Part shown: positions 17,147 to 26,863 of the stretch, in pieces
Position numbering within the stretch: the first letter of the stretch is position 1
How the letters are laid out: each line of letters opens with the position of its first letter
Assembly (NCBI RefSeq): GCF_002727185.1
Contig: NZ_NIZW01000024.1
Coordinates: forward strand, 43,228-107,227
Direction: 5' to 3'
DNA from: Rhodopirellula bahusiensis
Lineage (GTDB): Bacteria > Planctomycetota > Planctomycetia > Pirellulales > Pirellulaceae
DNA: 64,000 nucleotides
Program-made: the position numbers and the translations under genes
The notes under the pieces: generated by a model
Told to the model about the DNA's origin: nothing
The model's database searches: none
Seen by the model: the letters and a program-made list of their open reading frames with translations, nothing else

Positions 17147-18047
17147 ACTCAATCCCGAGTCGCTTTTGCAGTGTCTTCAAATCGGTGCTCATCGCTTCCA
17201 AATGCTTTGGCACGAGCGCTGGATCACGGTGGTCGAGGTACTCTTCGTGCAAAGAAATCGGACACTTCAAGTCGCTGGCTTGGACGGCGTCGAAGAACTT
17301 CTGGCTGACCAGGCCATCGCCGAGCGGCACATTCGCAACCCGTCCGTCGATCCATTTAAAATCTTTGACGTACAGCATCCGAACGCGGGGCTGGATCATT
17401 CGCCAGGTCACCGGCCAGCTCATGCCGCCTTCGACCTGGGCGTGGCGAATGTCGTAGACCACGCCGAGGTTGTCAGGCGAGACGTCGGTGAGGACTCGAT
17501 CCAAGTCCCACAGCGACGCGCCAAGATAGTTCTCGCCCGCATGGTTTTGGTACAGGGCCTGAACACCGATCTTCCCGCAGTAGTCCGCGAGACTTCCGAA
17601 CTGTTGCTTCCATTGTTCGAGCTGATGTGCGATCGGTTGCTTGCGGTCGTACTTGCCGTATCGCATGCGGAATCGGGAGATGCCCAGATCGGCTGCTGTT
17701 TGCAGAACGGTCGCTCGGTGCGGATCATCCATCCCGCCGATGTCTGTCGTGATCAGCGTGATCTCGAGACCATGCTTCCGCATCGCTTGCTGCATTTCCG
17801 GCAGTTTCTCGGCTGCTTCTGCGGGAGACACGTTGCCGCCCTTTCGCACGGTGGCTTCCACTCCATCGAAGCCCGCTTCGGCAAGCGACGATGCCATCTC
17901 GTCGAAAGACATCGAATTCAATGGCTTGGTGAAGACGCAGATCGGCCATCGGCTTTTGGTTTCGGCGGCATGCAAGCCTTGGGCAGGCAGCGATGCGAGC
18001 GAAGCAGCGGCGAGTGTGCCAGCGAGAAAGTCACGGCGGTTGGGCAT
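17142..18047 (-). CDS. Tat-exported sugar phosphate isomerase/epimerase-like TIM-barrel protein
   Basis: AP-endonuclease-2/xylose-isomerase-like barrel, 301 residues. The N-terminus has a twin-arginine signal (NRRDFLAGTLAAASLASL) with cleavage likely near residue 27, so the folded protein should be exported. Barrel features include EAGFDGVEATV, YQNHAGENY, LGVVYDIRHAQVEGG and PISLHEEYLDH, the last two supplying typical metal-binding His/Asp/Glu positions. Planctomycetes have many such secreted sugar isomerase-like proteins, usually of unknown substrate. It stands alone; its stop codon is provided by a REPIN-like repeat. The 279-bp gap upstream shows nothing I recognise. Confidence 0.85.
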   Translation of the reverse strand: MPNRRDFLAGTLAAASLASLPAQGLHAAETKSRWPICVFTKPLNSMSFDEMASSLAEAGFDGVEATVRKGGNVSPAEAAEKLPEMQQAMRKHGLEITLITTDIGGMDDPHRATVLQTAADLGISRFRMRYGKYDRKQPIAHQLEQWKQQFGSLADYCGKIGVQALYQNHAGENYLGASLWDLDRVLTDVSPDNLGVVYDIRHAQVEGGMSWPVTWRMIQPRVRMLYVKDFKWIDGRVANVPLGDGLVSQKFFDAVQASDLKCPISLHEEYLDHRDPALVPKHLEAMSTDLKTLQKRLGIES

Positions 18048-18326
18048 GATGGATTCCGTGTCGACGGTGGGATGTGGGGGCGGGAGGCGATGCTCCTGGA
18101 GCGCGCAGAGGCGAGGAAGAGCTGAGCCAGTTTAACCGAACCCTTCCACGCAGTTGTCGAGAAAGGCATCCTCGCAAGATTCGCCGAGGGCGAAGCAGGT
18201 ACGCAAGTGTCTTCGGAGATTCAAGCCGTTTGGCGTTAGCCAATGTTTTCTCGCACAACCCGGGCCAATGCCCAAACGGCTCACGGGATCAACCCAATCA
18301 TTCCTGCTTAGATGCCGAGCGAATCT

Positions 18327-19241
18327 CTAGCTGGCGAAGGCGGAGTCGAGGCCGCGAGTTTGGGACAAGAACTCTTTGATCGATGGCAATCGATCGTCGA
18401 CATTGGGTTCGATCATTCGCATGATGACTCGAGCAACCTTGGGATGGATGTCCTCGCGACGTTCCAAGATCGGCGTGGCGGTCTCGGTGTCGTGTTGCAG
18501 AGCGGCTCGACCGCTGACGATCTCGCCTTGCCATGGGTGTTTGAATGTCAGCAGACAGTAAAACGTCACGCCAAGTGAAAACACATCCACACGTTGATCG
18601 GTCGCGCGCCGGCGAACGATCTCGGGGCACATATAAAGCGGCGTTCCTGTTCGATTGCCGGGTGCCATGAACGGCGGTGTCGCCGGAACGGTCAATCCAA
18701 AGTCAATCAACCGCACGCCCGAGACGGTCTCCTCGCCTTCTTCCGGAGGCGTGCAAATGAAGTTGCGCGGACAGACGTCGCGGTGGATGAAGCCTTGTTC
18801 GTGCACGTACGCCAGTGACTCCGCCATCTCGCGCATCAGCAGCATCTCTTTGCCGTCGATGACTTCTCGTTTCTTACGAACGATCACATCTTGGATGCCA
18901 ACGCCGGCGATGTATTCCATCACCAAGATGCGTTGGTTCTTCGCGGTGATGCCGTGTTCGAAGGTTTTCACGATCAGTGGATGCTTCATCTGCATCGCGA
19001 TTTCGCCTTCGGAAGGTTTGTTCAAACCTTTGAAGCGACTTTCGAACAGTTCGTACTTTTCTGGATCGAGGATTTTGACCCCGACGTTCTCCTTGCGTTC
19101 CAGGTCGTAAGCAACGAAGAAGTTGCTCATCGTTCCCGTCGCGGCTGTTCGTGATCGCTCGAATCGTTGTTCGACATCGATTCTCTTCAGCGAACCGCCG
19201 CCTTTCGAGAACGCGCCCATGATCGAGTCGAGCAAGCCCAT
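18327..19241 (-). CDS. Serine/threonine protein kinase (Hanks type), non-canonical catalytic loop
   Basis: Cytosolic kinase of 304 residues with no membrane segment. It has the ATP lysine Lys56 (VGVKIL), an alpha-C acidic residue near 78-80, the hinge LVMEYIAGVG, the catalytic loop HRDVCPRN (153-160) and DFG (180-182), then GTPLYMCPE as APE-equivalent and a Asp-VFSLGVTFYCLLT helix F. The lysine two places after the HRD aspartate, usual in Ser/Thr kinases, is Cys157 here, and the glycine-rich loop is weak (SRTAATGTMSN). It begins 3 bp after the accD stop, so it is the last gene of ilvB-accD-kinase. Confidence 0.85.
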   Translation of the reverse strand: MGLLDSIMGAFSKGGGSLKRIDVEQRFERSRTAATGTMSNFFVAYDLERKENVGVKILDPEKYELFESRFKGLNKPSEGEIAMQMKHPLIVKTFEHGITAKNQRILVMEYIAGVGIQDVIVRKKREVIDGKEMLLMREMAESLAYVHEQGFIHRDVCPRNFICTPPEEGEETVSGVRLIDFGLTVPATPPFMAPGNRTGTPLYMCPEIVRRRATDQRVDVFSLGVTFYCLLTFKHPWQGEIVSGRAALQHDTETATPILERREDIHPKVARVIMRMIEPNVDDRLPSIKEFLSQTRGLDSAFAS

Positions 19242-19244
19242 CAG

Positions 19245-20183
19245 TTACTTCCCGCAATAGTCGATGGCGGTCGCGATTTCCGTCTTCAGGGATTTGCGAT
19301 GAACGATGCGATCGATGTATCCATGTTCCAGCAAAAACTCACTGGTTTGGAATCCCTCGGGGAGTTCGATGCCGATGGTCGCCTTGATTGTTCGAGGCCC
19401 AGCAAATCCGATCAGGGCCTTGGGTTCAGCAAAGACCAAGTCGCCGAGGGATGCGAAGCTGGCAGCGACACCGCCCATCGTTGGGTTCGTCAGAACGCTG
19501 ATGAACAAACCGCCCGCCGCGTGATAACGCGAGAGAGCAGCGGAGACCTTGGCCATTTGCATCAGCGACAGGATGCCCTCGTGCATTCGAGCACCACCAC
19601 CGGAAGCGCTGATGATGATCAACGCCAGGTTTTGTTCGGTGGCACGCTCGATCAATCGCGTCAGGCGTTCGCCAACGACGGATCCCATGCTGCCCATGAT
19701 GAAGGCGCTGTCGGTCACCGCGAAAGCGACTCGGCGAGCGCGGATCATGCCGGTGCCGGTCAAAACAGCATCGGTCAGGCCGGTGCGTTTCTGTTCGCCG
19801 ACCAATCGTTCGGCATAGGGGCGACGATCGCGGAACTCCAACGGGTCGGTCGGCCGAAGATGTTCGTTCATCGGTTCGAACGTGCCGTCATCGAGCACCT
19901 GAGCCACGCGTTCCCACGCACTCACGTAGAAGTGGTGGTCGCACTGCGGGCAAACGTTCAGACGCTGCTGAACTTCTTTGTAGAACAGCGAAGCGCCACA
20001 CGAATCGCACTTCCGCCACACGCCCTCAGGCACACCTCGTTTCCGATTGCCGGCCGTGTTTGGCGCGGGTCGGTTGGGGGTGTTGGAGGATGGTGTGGCG
20101 TCGGTTGCGGTCGACGTTGATGAAGGGGACGCTTGCCCGTTTTTTTCCACTGCGGGGTTTTCCACTGCGGTTTCCATTTCCAC
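19245..20183 (-). CDS. accD: Acetyl-CoA carboxylase carboxyltransferase subunit beta
   Basis: Transfers the carboxyl group from biotin to acetyl-CoA to make malonyl-CoA, the first step of fatty acid synthesis; works as a complex with AccA. Of 312 residues, the first 50 are a Ser/Thr/Asn-rich extension. The zinc finger follows with Cys59, Cys62, Cys78 and Cys81 (RKCDSCG ... VCPQCDHHF). The crotonase-like core has [21 protein letters not shown] and [15 protein letters not shown], which bind CoA and form the oxyanion hole. It is 8 bp downstream of ilvB and 3 bp upstream of the kinase. Confidence 0.96.
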   Translation of the reverse strand: MEMETAVENPAVEKNGQASPSSTSTATDATPSSNTPNRPAPNTAGNRKRGVPEGVWRKCDSCGASLFYKEVQQRLNVCPQCDHHFYVSAWERVAQVLDDGTFEPMNEHLRPTDPLEFRDRRPYAERLVGEQKRTGLTDAVLTGTGMIRARRVAFAVTDSAFIMGSMGSVVGERLTRLIERATEQNLALIIISASGGGARMHEGILSLMQMAKVSAALSRYHAAGGLFISVLTNPTMGGVAASFASLGDLVFAEPKALIGFAGPRTIKATIGIELPEGFQTSEFLLEHGYIDRIVHRKSLKTEIATAIDYCGK

Positions 20184-20191
20184 TTTCAGAA

Positions 20192-21985
20192 TCAGTCCAA
20201 GAGCATGTCGTCCACGGTCATTCCACCGGGGATCATTGGCAACACGTGTTCTTGGTAGGGCACTTCGACGTCCAGCAAGAAAGGACCATCGTGGTCAATC
20301 ATTTCTTGCAACGCACCTTCGAGGTCCGCTTTCTTTTTGACCGTGGCGGCACCGCATCCGTAGCCCTTTGCGATTTGCACAAAGTTCGGGTAGCGGTCGC
20401 TGGCGTATTCGAAGCGATCCGCGGTGCTCTTGCCCTTGGCTTCTTCGTGATCGATCGGCCCAAGGTAAGTGTGAGCGCGGTTGCGGTCCATGAACCGGTC
20501 TTCCCACTGAACCACCATTCCCAAGTGTTGGTTGTTCAACAGAAGAACCTTTACAGGCAGTTTTTCGCAGAAGCACGTGGCGAGTTCTTGGATGTTCATC
20601 TGGAAGCTGCCGTCGCCATCGATGTCGATGACCAATGCATCCGGATGAGCCGCTTGCACGCCCATGGCGGCCGGCAAACCAAAGCCCATCGTTCCGAGTC
20701 CGGAGCTGCTCATCCAAGTCCGAGGCTGGCGGAACTTGAAGAACTGAGCCGCCCACATTTGGTGTTGGCCCACACCGACACTGACGTAAGTTTCGCGGTC
20801 GGCGGTGATTTTGCTGAGCGTCGCGATTGCGTGCTGTTGCAAAATTCCGTCGAACGAGTTGTCGTACTTCAACGGGTACTTGGCTTTCAAATCAGTGCAG
20901 GTCTTCTGCCACGATTCGATTTCCGGTGCCTGAACGATTTTGTTCAGTTGGCCCAACACATCCTTCACGTCGCCGCGAACTGGGATGTGAGCTTGTTTGT
21001 TCTTGTTCAGTTCCGACGAGTCGATGTCGACGTGGATGATCTTCGCGTCTTTTGCGAACGCTTCCACTTTGCCGGTCACGCGGTCATCGAAACGCACGCC
21101 CAATGCGATCAGCAAATCACAATCGCGAACGGCGTAGTTGGCGTAAGCGGCACCGTGCATGCCCAACCAATCCAACGAACGAGGGTCATCGGGCGAAACG
21201 GAGCCCAGTCCCATGATGGTTGTGACCGTTGGAATGCCCGTTGTCTTGATCAGCTCGCGAAGTTCTTCGCTGGCTTCACCCGAGATGATTCCGCCACCGG
21301 CGTAGATCACGGGGCGACGAGCCAGCTTGATGGCAGCGGCCATCTGCTTGATCGTTTCGCTGGCGACCTTGGCTGGTTCGGGGCTGTAGCCCGGCAGATC
21401 CATTTCAGGATCCATGTCGATGGGGAAATCGCCCAATTGAACGTCTTTGGGCATGTCAACCAGAACAGGACCGGGACGGCCGCTGGTGGCAATGTGGAAG
21501 GCTTCCTTCATGACGCGAGGCAAATCGGCCAAGTCGGTCACGAGATAGTGGTGTTTTGTAATGCCGCGACAGATTTCAACCATCGGGGTTTCTTGGAACG
21601 CGTCGGTTCCGATCGATCCCGTGGGCACTTGGCCGGTGATGCATAGCATTGGAATGCTGTCGAGTTTCGCGTCAGCGATCGCGGTCACCAAGTTGGTGGC
21701 GCCGGGGCCGCTGGTGGCCATTACCACACCGATTTTGCCGGTGCTGCGTGAGTAACCCTGTGCGGCGAAGGCACCGCCTTGCTCGTGGCGGGGCAAAATC
21801 GTGCGAATCGAATCCCCGTACCGGGTCAGGGCTTGGTGCATCGGCATGCTGCATCCGCCAGGGTAGGCGAACAAGACTTCGACGCCGTGATCGACCAACG
21901 ATTTGACGAGTACATCGGCTCCATTCATCGGTTGCTGATCGCCTTTCGCGGCGCTGGCGTTGGAAGAGCTCGAAGCGGTACTCAT
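20192..21985 (-). CDS. ilvB: Acetolactate synthase large subunit
   Basis: Thiamine-diphosphate and FAD enzyme that joins two pyruvates (or pyruvate and 2-oxobutyrate) in branched-chain amino acid synthesis. The 597 residues show the catalytic glutamate Glu68 in [15 protein letters not shown], the [13 protein letters not shown] loop, the FAD-domain motif MLGMHG as GMHGAAYAN, and the TPP/Mg motif [12 protein letters not shown] near residue 460. About 20 Ser/Ala-rich residues precede the conserved start MNGADVLV. No small regulatory subunit gene is adjacent. Promoter must lie in the 147-bp divergent gap shared with crcB. Confidence 0.95.
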   Translation of the reverse strand: MSTASSSSNASAAKGDQQPMNGADVLVKSLVDHGVEVLFAYPGGCSMPMHQALTRYGDSIRTILPRHEQGGAFAAQGYSRSTGKIGVVMATSGPGATNLVTAIADAKLDSIPMLCITGQVPTGSIGTDAFQETPMVEICRGITKHHYLVTDLADLPRVMKEAFHIATSGRPGPVLVDMPKDVQLGDFPIDMDPEMDLPGYSPEPAKVASETIKQMAAAIKLARRPVIYAGGGIISGEASEELRELIKTTGIPTVTTIMGLGSVSPDDPRSLDWLGMHGAAYANYAVRDCDLLIALGVRFDDRVTGKVEAFAKDAKIIHVDIDSSELNKNKQAHIPVRGDVKDVLGQLNKIVQAPEIESWQKTCTDLKAKYPLKYDNSFDGILQQHAIATLSKITADRETYVSVGVGQHQMWAAQFFKFRQPRTWMSSSGLGTMGFGLPAAMGVQAAHPDALVIDIDGDGSFQMNIQELATCFCEKLPVKVLLLNNQHLGMVVQWEDRFMDRNRAHTYLGPIDHEEAKGKSTADRFEYASDRYPNFVQIAKGYGCGAATVKKKADLEGALQEMIDHDGPFLLDVEVPYQEHVLPMIPGGMTVDDMLLD

Positions 21986-22132
21986 CGGTGGTGGTCTACT
22001 GGGGACAGAGTGGGATTCGAAAAGAGTCGAAATGGACCTTGCTCCGATCGTGAAAAACTTCCGAAGCTAGGACCCTCCAACGTAAATTCCTCAGCCCTGA
22101 CTGGCAATGGTGAAAACGCGGAACTGACCCCA

Positions 22133-22573
22133 ATGACCTTTGTTTCAGACCTTTTCGCGATCGCCCTTGGCGGCTCCATTGGGGCCGTTGTTCGCTACGT
22201 GATCGCATTAGCGGTCGTTTCGGCTCCGTTAAGCGGATGGCTGACGTTGCACGGCTGTGTCGGCACGACGCTTGCAAACTTGCTGGGCTGTTTCGCCTTG
22301 GGAGGACTATTCCAATTCTCCCAAGCCCTGGTGGCCTCCGAATGGGGCGCGACGGGCTGGGCAGCGTCATTGGCACACCCGCGAATGCTGCTGGCCGTGC
22401 GAATTGGCTTTTTGGGTAGTTTGACTACGTTCAGCACGCTGATCGGCGAAACCGCCGTGTTTGCATCGCAAGGCCGAATTCTGGCCAGTTCCCTGTTGCT
22501 GGGGATCAATGTCATCGCCGGTTGGTGCCTCTTTTGGGCCGCTGCGGCGGTCGTTCGGAATTGGACTTCATGA
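22133..22573 (+). CDS. crcB: Fluoride ion exporter (FluC/CrcB)
   Basis: Small dual-topology channel that lets fluoride out of the cytoplasm. The 146 residues form four transmembrane helices with family motifs: GGSIGAVVRY (13-22), TLANLLGCFALG (46-57) with pore Asn49, and GFLGSLTTFSTLIGE (92-106), the sodium and fluoride filter. The frame is open from 21779, but the ATG at 22133 gives the proper N-terminus. I looked for a fluoride riboswitch in the leader and could not fit one. The stop overlaps the next start by ATGA. Confidence 0.93.
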   Translation: MTFVSDLFAIALGGSIGAVVRYVIALAVVSAPLSGWLTLHGCVGTTLANLLGCFALGGLFQFSQALVASEWGATGWAASLAHPRMLLAVRIGFLGSLTTFSTLIGETAVFASQGRILASSLLLGINVIAGWCLFWAAAAVVRNWTS

Positions 22574-25476
22574 TCGCTTCTGTCGTTTCTCTTCCCGCCG
22601 GAAATTGGGCCCTGCGGTTGTTGCCGCTGCTGGCCGCTTTGTTGGCTGGATGGATGTCCACTCCCGCCAGCGGGCAAACCATGCCCGGTTTCTACCGAGC
22701 GTTCGGCAACACCGGTACGACTCGCAGTCGTCACGTGGCCTCAACTTCGGAAAAATTCGATCTGCCGGCGACCTATGTGTCCGCATCGCAGTTCGCCGAC
22801 GACGCGTCGCTGCATGCGGTTTCCGTTTCACCGGATGGAATGATTCTGGTCGCGGTCGGTGACTGGGGCGTGATCGTCCGCAGTGAAGACGCGGGGAAAA
22901 CGTGGCGCAACTTTGCATCCGGAGTCGACGCGGCTCTGTGCGATGTTCGCTTTTTGAACGAGACCCGCGTGGTCGCGGTCGGCGGCGGCTACGAACCTGT
23001 CACCGGATTGAGTCGCGGTGTTGCCCTCGCCAGCGACGATGCGGGCCGAACTTGGCACCGAGTGGATTCGTTGGAAACGACCAAACTGCATCGGATGGCG
23101 ATTCGAAACGGTTTTGATGCTGAGCCGTTGCCTGCCGGATCGATCGAGGCGGTCGGTGACGACGCAGAGGCTTCCAGGGGAAATCGTTTTCACTCGTTCG
23201 ATGGCGGACTGACTTGGTTGGAGGACTCGGCGCAGTCGACCGAGTCGCGAACCAAGTTACGGGATTGGTTGAGGCAAGATGTCTTGGTTCAAGCCAGCGA
23301 GTCGGCTCGGCAAACCAAAGGCGAAGGATGGCGCGTCCGTGTGGGATCGCATGGGCTGATTGAACGTTCCACCGACGATGGCCAAACGTGGAACCCGGTG
23401 CGCGGTGCCGGACGAGGTGCCGCGATCGTTTTCGTGGTTGCATCGGAGCAGTCAGTGCCGTGGGCATTGATCGGCCGCGAAGCTTTGGAAATGAATCGAC
23501 GTGTTGTCGTGGTGATGGATTCGGCCGAGCCCGCCGATTCAGACACGGTTCGCAAGCTCGGTCGACTTCGGCACGCGGCGATGCGACTGGGCGTTGGCAA
23601 GACCGAATGGTGCAGCAGCCAAACATCGCAGCGACAACCTTCTGCCGATCTGCTGCTTGAGCACCAACCCGCGGTCGTTGTGTTGGACTCGACCTTGCCA
23701 GCATCGACGCGGGACGCTTGGGTGAGTGCGACACTGGACGATTCCAATTTTCCGCTGACTGCTTCCTCGATACGCAAACAACCTCGGCGTGTTTACACCA
23801 GCGAGTTGCAATCCGATGCTGCCGGCAATTCGTCCCGCAGCGTTGCTCTTCGAAGCGAAGCGTTGTTGTCGGGCCGAGCTGTGTTGGCGGGTGACTTGGC
23901 GTTGGACGCGATGATGGTGGTGACTCCCGCAATGGCATTGCCTGACAGCGTGGTTGTGTCGCCAGTTCCGGGGACGTCGACCGAGCTTCGGCGAGATTTG
24001 TCTCTCACCGGTGGATTGGTTTTGGCATCGGGGCAACAAGTCGGATCCGGGGCAACCGACAGTGCTTCGCGAAGACGATTGCAAATCGCAACGGCGAGAA
24101 TGAGCCAGCTTTCACGACTCAACGACTTGCTTCGTGATCCGGGGCTTCGACCAAAAGAACTCATCGACAATCTAGAAATCTTGCTGCCTCGCACCGCGTC
24201 GGAAGATCGGACTCGGTTGCTGTATTGGTTGTGGACGCAAACGCGGGCCGCGGCTCAGCACGCCAGTTCGACAAAGAATGTGATGCACGCGGAATCGTTG
24301 GTCGCTTGCGAAAACATTCTGCTGAGAACAATCGTTGATGCCGCGCCGGTGGATTCGGCTCGACGTTGGGCGGACTGCCTGTTGCAAGCTCGTCAAGAAA
24401 GCTTTGAGCGTTCCTTGGTTTCGATGTCACAGAGCCAACCCGAATGGCTGGCGTCCAATTCCAACGGTTCGCGGACACGTTGGAGCGGAAGTGGATCCTT
24501 CAGCCATGAAGCAGTCAGCAATGCGGCTGGTGAATCTTCGGTGGCTGACCAGCAAAGCTCGGTTCAGCCGGGTGCCCATTGGCAAGCTCAATCGTTGTCA
24601 CCGTTTGCTGTGAAGCCGGTTGCGTACGAGTCGTCCGTGAAGTCATCCTCGTCGCTGGGTTCCGGGGCGGCGGCGGGAGGGCTCGATGGTTCTTTGCCGA
24701 AATTATCGCCGATGAGCCAGCGAACCAATTGGGAATACCATCCCGTCGTGATGGCGGCTCGTCGCATATCGGGTGTCGGCGAAGCAGAGTTGGATGATGA
24801 TTCGACCTCCGCATCAGCCTCACCCAAACGAAAGCTGACCGCACTGCCGAACGTGGAGTCTCGACCGAGATTGGATTGCGAGCTCGATGATGCTTGCTGG
24901 AGCGATCTGCGTTGGCAACGCACCGATGATCTCATGTTCGCTTGTGTCAGCGACAATGAATACTTGTACGTCGCGGTTGTCGATTCCGGGACGCCGTCTG
25001 GTTCGCACGCAGGTGATACTCGTCCAAAAGCGTTGGAGTTATGGATCGACGGCGACGGTGACTTGATGTCATCGTTCCGTTTCTGGTGTGACTCGCGAGG
25101 GAACCGGGGGGCAACCGTCGATGGTTCGGCTCGTTGGCAACCAAACTGGTATGCGGCACTGAGTGGATGGGGTCAGACCGAATCGAGCGAAGACGGAGCG
25201 GCAGGGCAGACGCCCAGTCGTGGTCCTCGAGTGCTTGCCGAGATCGCGATCCCGCTCACAGAGATTTTGCCGCGTCCCGAGTCTTGGTCTCGGTTCGCTG
25301 ACCAATTCGCTGACCAATTCGCGGTCCGCGTGCGTTCCTCGCCGTCCGTGGTTTCGGACTCAGGGCGATCCACCAGCGACAAATGGACCAACGGTGATAT
25401 CGGACGGCTGGCCTCTGATTTTCAAGCGATGCCCGATCCGCAACACTGGCGGTTCTATCCCATGCCTCGCAAGTGA
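22570..25476 (+). CDS. Large secreted protein: BNR/Ycf48-like beta-propeller plus C-terminal CBM9-like domain
   Basis: Unknown role. The 968 residues start with a signal peptide (LRLLPLLAALLAGWMSTPASGQ, cleavage near 36). A propeller-like region follows with Asp-box repeats: SEDAGKTW, ASDDAGRTW, STDDGQTW, the pattern of BNR and Ycf48/HCF136-type proteins. The middle (about 300-750) is low in recognisable motifs and Ser-rich. The last 200 residues (RLDCELDDACWSD, EYLYVAVVDSG, LELWIDGDGD) match the CBM9/DOMON-like sandwich that binds sugars or haem-like ligands. The ATG at 22570 overlaps the crcB stop, so the two are coupled although the products are unrelated. Confidence 0.8.
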   Translation: MIASVVSLPAGNWALRLLPLLAALLAGWMSTPASGQTMPGFYRAFGNTGTTRSRHVASTSEKFDLPATYVSASQFADDASLHAVSVSPDGMILVAVGDWGVIVRSEDAGKTWRNFASGVDAALCDVRFLNETRVVAVGGGYEPVTGLSRGVALASDDAGRTWHRVDSLETTKLHRMAIRNGFDAEPLPAGSIEAVGDDAEASRGNRFHSFDGGLTWLEDSAQSTESRTKLRDWLRQDVLVQASESARQTKGEGWRVRVGSHGLIERSTDDGQTWNPVRGAGRGAAIVFVVASEQSVPWALIGREALEMNRRVVVVMDSAEPADSDTVRKLGRLRHAAMRLGVGKTEWCSSQTSQRQPSADLLLEHQPAVVVLDSTLPASTRDAWVSATLDDSNFPLTASSIRKQPRRVYTSELQSDAAGNSSRSVALRSEALLSGRAVLAGDLALDAMMVVTPAMALPDSVVVSPVPGTSTELRRDLSLTGGLVLASGQQVGSGATDSASRRRLQIATARMSQLSRLNDLLRDPGLRPKELIDNLEILLPRTASEDRTRLLYWLWTQTRAAAQHASSTKNVMHAESLVACENILLRTIVDAAPVDSARRWADCLLQARQESFERSLVSMSQSQPEWLASNSNGSRTRWSGSGSFSHEAVSNAAGESSVADQQSSVQPGAHWQAQSLSPFAVKPVAYESSVKSSSSLGSGAAAGGLDGSLPKLSPMSQRTNWEYHPVVMAARRISGVGEAELDDDSTSASASPKRKLTALPNVESRPRLDCELDDACWSDLRWQRTDDLMFACVSDNEYLYVAVVDSGTPSGSHAGDTRPKALELWIDGDGDLMSSFRFWCDSRGNRGATVDGSARWQPNWYAALSGWGQTESSEDGAAGQTPSRGPRVLAEIAIPLTEILPRPESWSRFADQFADQFAVRVRSSPSVVSDSGRSTSDKWTNGDIGRLASDFQAMPDPQHWRFYPMPRK

Positions 25477-25528
25477 TCTGTCGTCGTGAGTCGCGGCTTG
25501 GGAACGCCCCGGTTTTCTGAGTTCAGTT

Positions 25529-26593
25529 TTGTCCGACACTGCTCCCGATACTGATCCGTCCGCCGATCCCATTCGGTCGTACACGCGGCCGCCCGAGGAA
25601 CCCTTGTTCGCTCGTGTCCGGACATGGACCGATGTCATGCCTTGGCTGCGGTTGGTCAATGTGGCGAGGCTGGCTGGAGCGCCAATTTGGTTGCTGTTGG
25701 TTGCGATCGTGGACGTGGTTTGGCGGTTTGGATTGGCTCGGATCGCAACTCACCATCAATCGCCGATTGAAGCGACCGAAGGTTGGCGAACGACCGCGTC
25801 TTTGGGTGATTTGGTTGCCGTGGGACCTTGGAGTCTGCTCGATCCACTTCGATCGCCGGATGGTTCGTTTCTGAGGGAACCGTTTTGGGAAGCAACGCTT
25901 TGGACGATTGTCTTGTGGACTCCCGTCGCGATGGTTCTTTTGCGGCTGGGAATCTTGCTCACCGCAGGTCGTGATTTGCCTGGGTTTGTCGAGACTTGGA
26001 AAATCATTGGCAAACGATTGAAGTCAGCGATCGTCATCAGTGTCTTGCCCGCTGTCTGTGCATTGCCGCTGCTGCTTTTCTTGTGGTTCGCAGATGGAAT
26101 CGCGACCGCCGAGCGTGCCTTCAGTGAGTGGTCGTATGTTTTCGCACCGCTGGCCATCGCGGCTGGCTTGGTGGTCGGGTTGTTGTTAGCGGGAGCGAAG
26201 GCCGCGATCCCGTTTGGATTGGCGGCGTTGGTCAGCCAAGAAAAGGTGGACGCGATGGATTGTCTGAGCCGCGGCTACGAGGTCACGTTTCGTCGCTTGC
26301 CGCAACTGGTGTTGTTGGCGGTTCCAGCGTTGGTGCTGCTGATGATTGTTGTCGGTGGCTGGCACTTGGTCGGTTTGACCGCGGTATCCACCATGCGAAA
26401 TCCGGTCTGGAACGCGTTTGTTTTGCGATTCCCAACGATCGTCGGAATCACTGTCGGTTGGGCGTTGGTTGGTGGTGTGTACTTGTTGCTACGCCAGTCT
26501 GCTGGCGGGCAAGAGGTGGAAGACGTTTGGGACGGCCCGAAGGCGAAGTCGTTGAAAATCCCATCGGTCAGACGTGACGCGAAGCGAGAGTAG
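25529..26593 (+). CDS. Multi-pass membrane protein, unknown function
   Basis: Not recognised. The frame begins at a TTG (25529) and gives 354 residues; the next ATG in frame is at residue 37, which would remove the polar N-terminal region, so the TTG is preferred but uncertain. Five or six hydrophobic segments are visible, for example near residues 52-68, 120-142, 180-200, 208-232 and 270-300. The cytoplasmic tail is basic. It follows the secreted protein by 52 bp on the same strand and may share its transcript. No catalytic motif is seen. Confidence 0.7.
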   Translation: MSDTAPDTDPSADPIRSYTRPPEEPLFARVRTWTDVMPWLRLVNVARLAGAPIWLLLVAIVDVVWRFGLARIATHHQSPIEATEGWRTTASLGDLVAVGPWSLLDPLRSPDGSFLREPFWEATLWTIVLWTPVAMVLLRLGILLTAGRDLPGFVETWKIIGKRLKSAIVISVLPAVCALPLLLFLWFADGIATAERAFSEWSYVFAPLAIAAGLVVGLLLAGAKAAIPFGLAALVSQEKVDAMDCLSRGYEVTFRRLPQLVLLAVPALVLLMIVVGGWHLVGLTAVSTMRNPVWNAFVLRFPTIVGITVGWALVGGVYLLLRQSAGGQEVEDVWDGPKAKSLKIPSVRRDAKRE

Positions 26594-26863
26594 AACAGTT
26601 GTCCCCAGCTGTTTGCGTGTTGGCGTGGAATCGTCGAGCGGCCTGACGCGATCGCGGGTGAAGCTTGACGCAGAGGCGGTGAGTCGCGGGGACGCAGAGG
26701 AGTTTGCTGCATGGCCTTACACGTTAAGACCGTGCCGCAACCCTGTAGCTTGCTGAGGCCCTCAGCAAGCCGAGCATGAACCTGCAGCTCAACGGTCTCT
26801 GGCCGAGCTGAGTGTTGACTGAAGATGGGGACCACCGTGCGACAGGTTTTTGAATGCGGTGGT
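26594..26863. repeat. Intergenic cluster of short hairpin repeats
   Basis: No gene. At 26589-26618 lies AGAGTAGAACAGTTGTCC, the start of the segment duplicated at 48475 and 48716. A perfect 10-bp stem with GCC loop follows at 26748-26770 (GCTTGCTGAG/CTCAGCAAGC), preceded by CTGTAGCT. A weaker stem, CAGCTC (26785-26790) with GAGCTG (26805-26810), is next to it. The two flanking genes converge here, so any of these may also help end transcription. Confidence 0.6.

Noticed and set aside
20060..21646. 528-residue plus frame antisense to ilvB and accD
   Set aside because: Shadow of two certain genes; codon structure follows the minus-strand genes and no domain is seen. Similar long shadows at 610-1614, 12730-14061 and 34877-36403 were dropped for the same reason.
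21986..22132. Fluoride riboswitch in the crcB leader
   Set aside because: GGCAATGGTG near 22103 recalls the crcB-motif opening, but I could not find the pairing partners or the closing CTGATGGCTCC-like segment.
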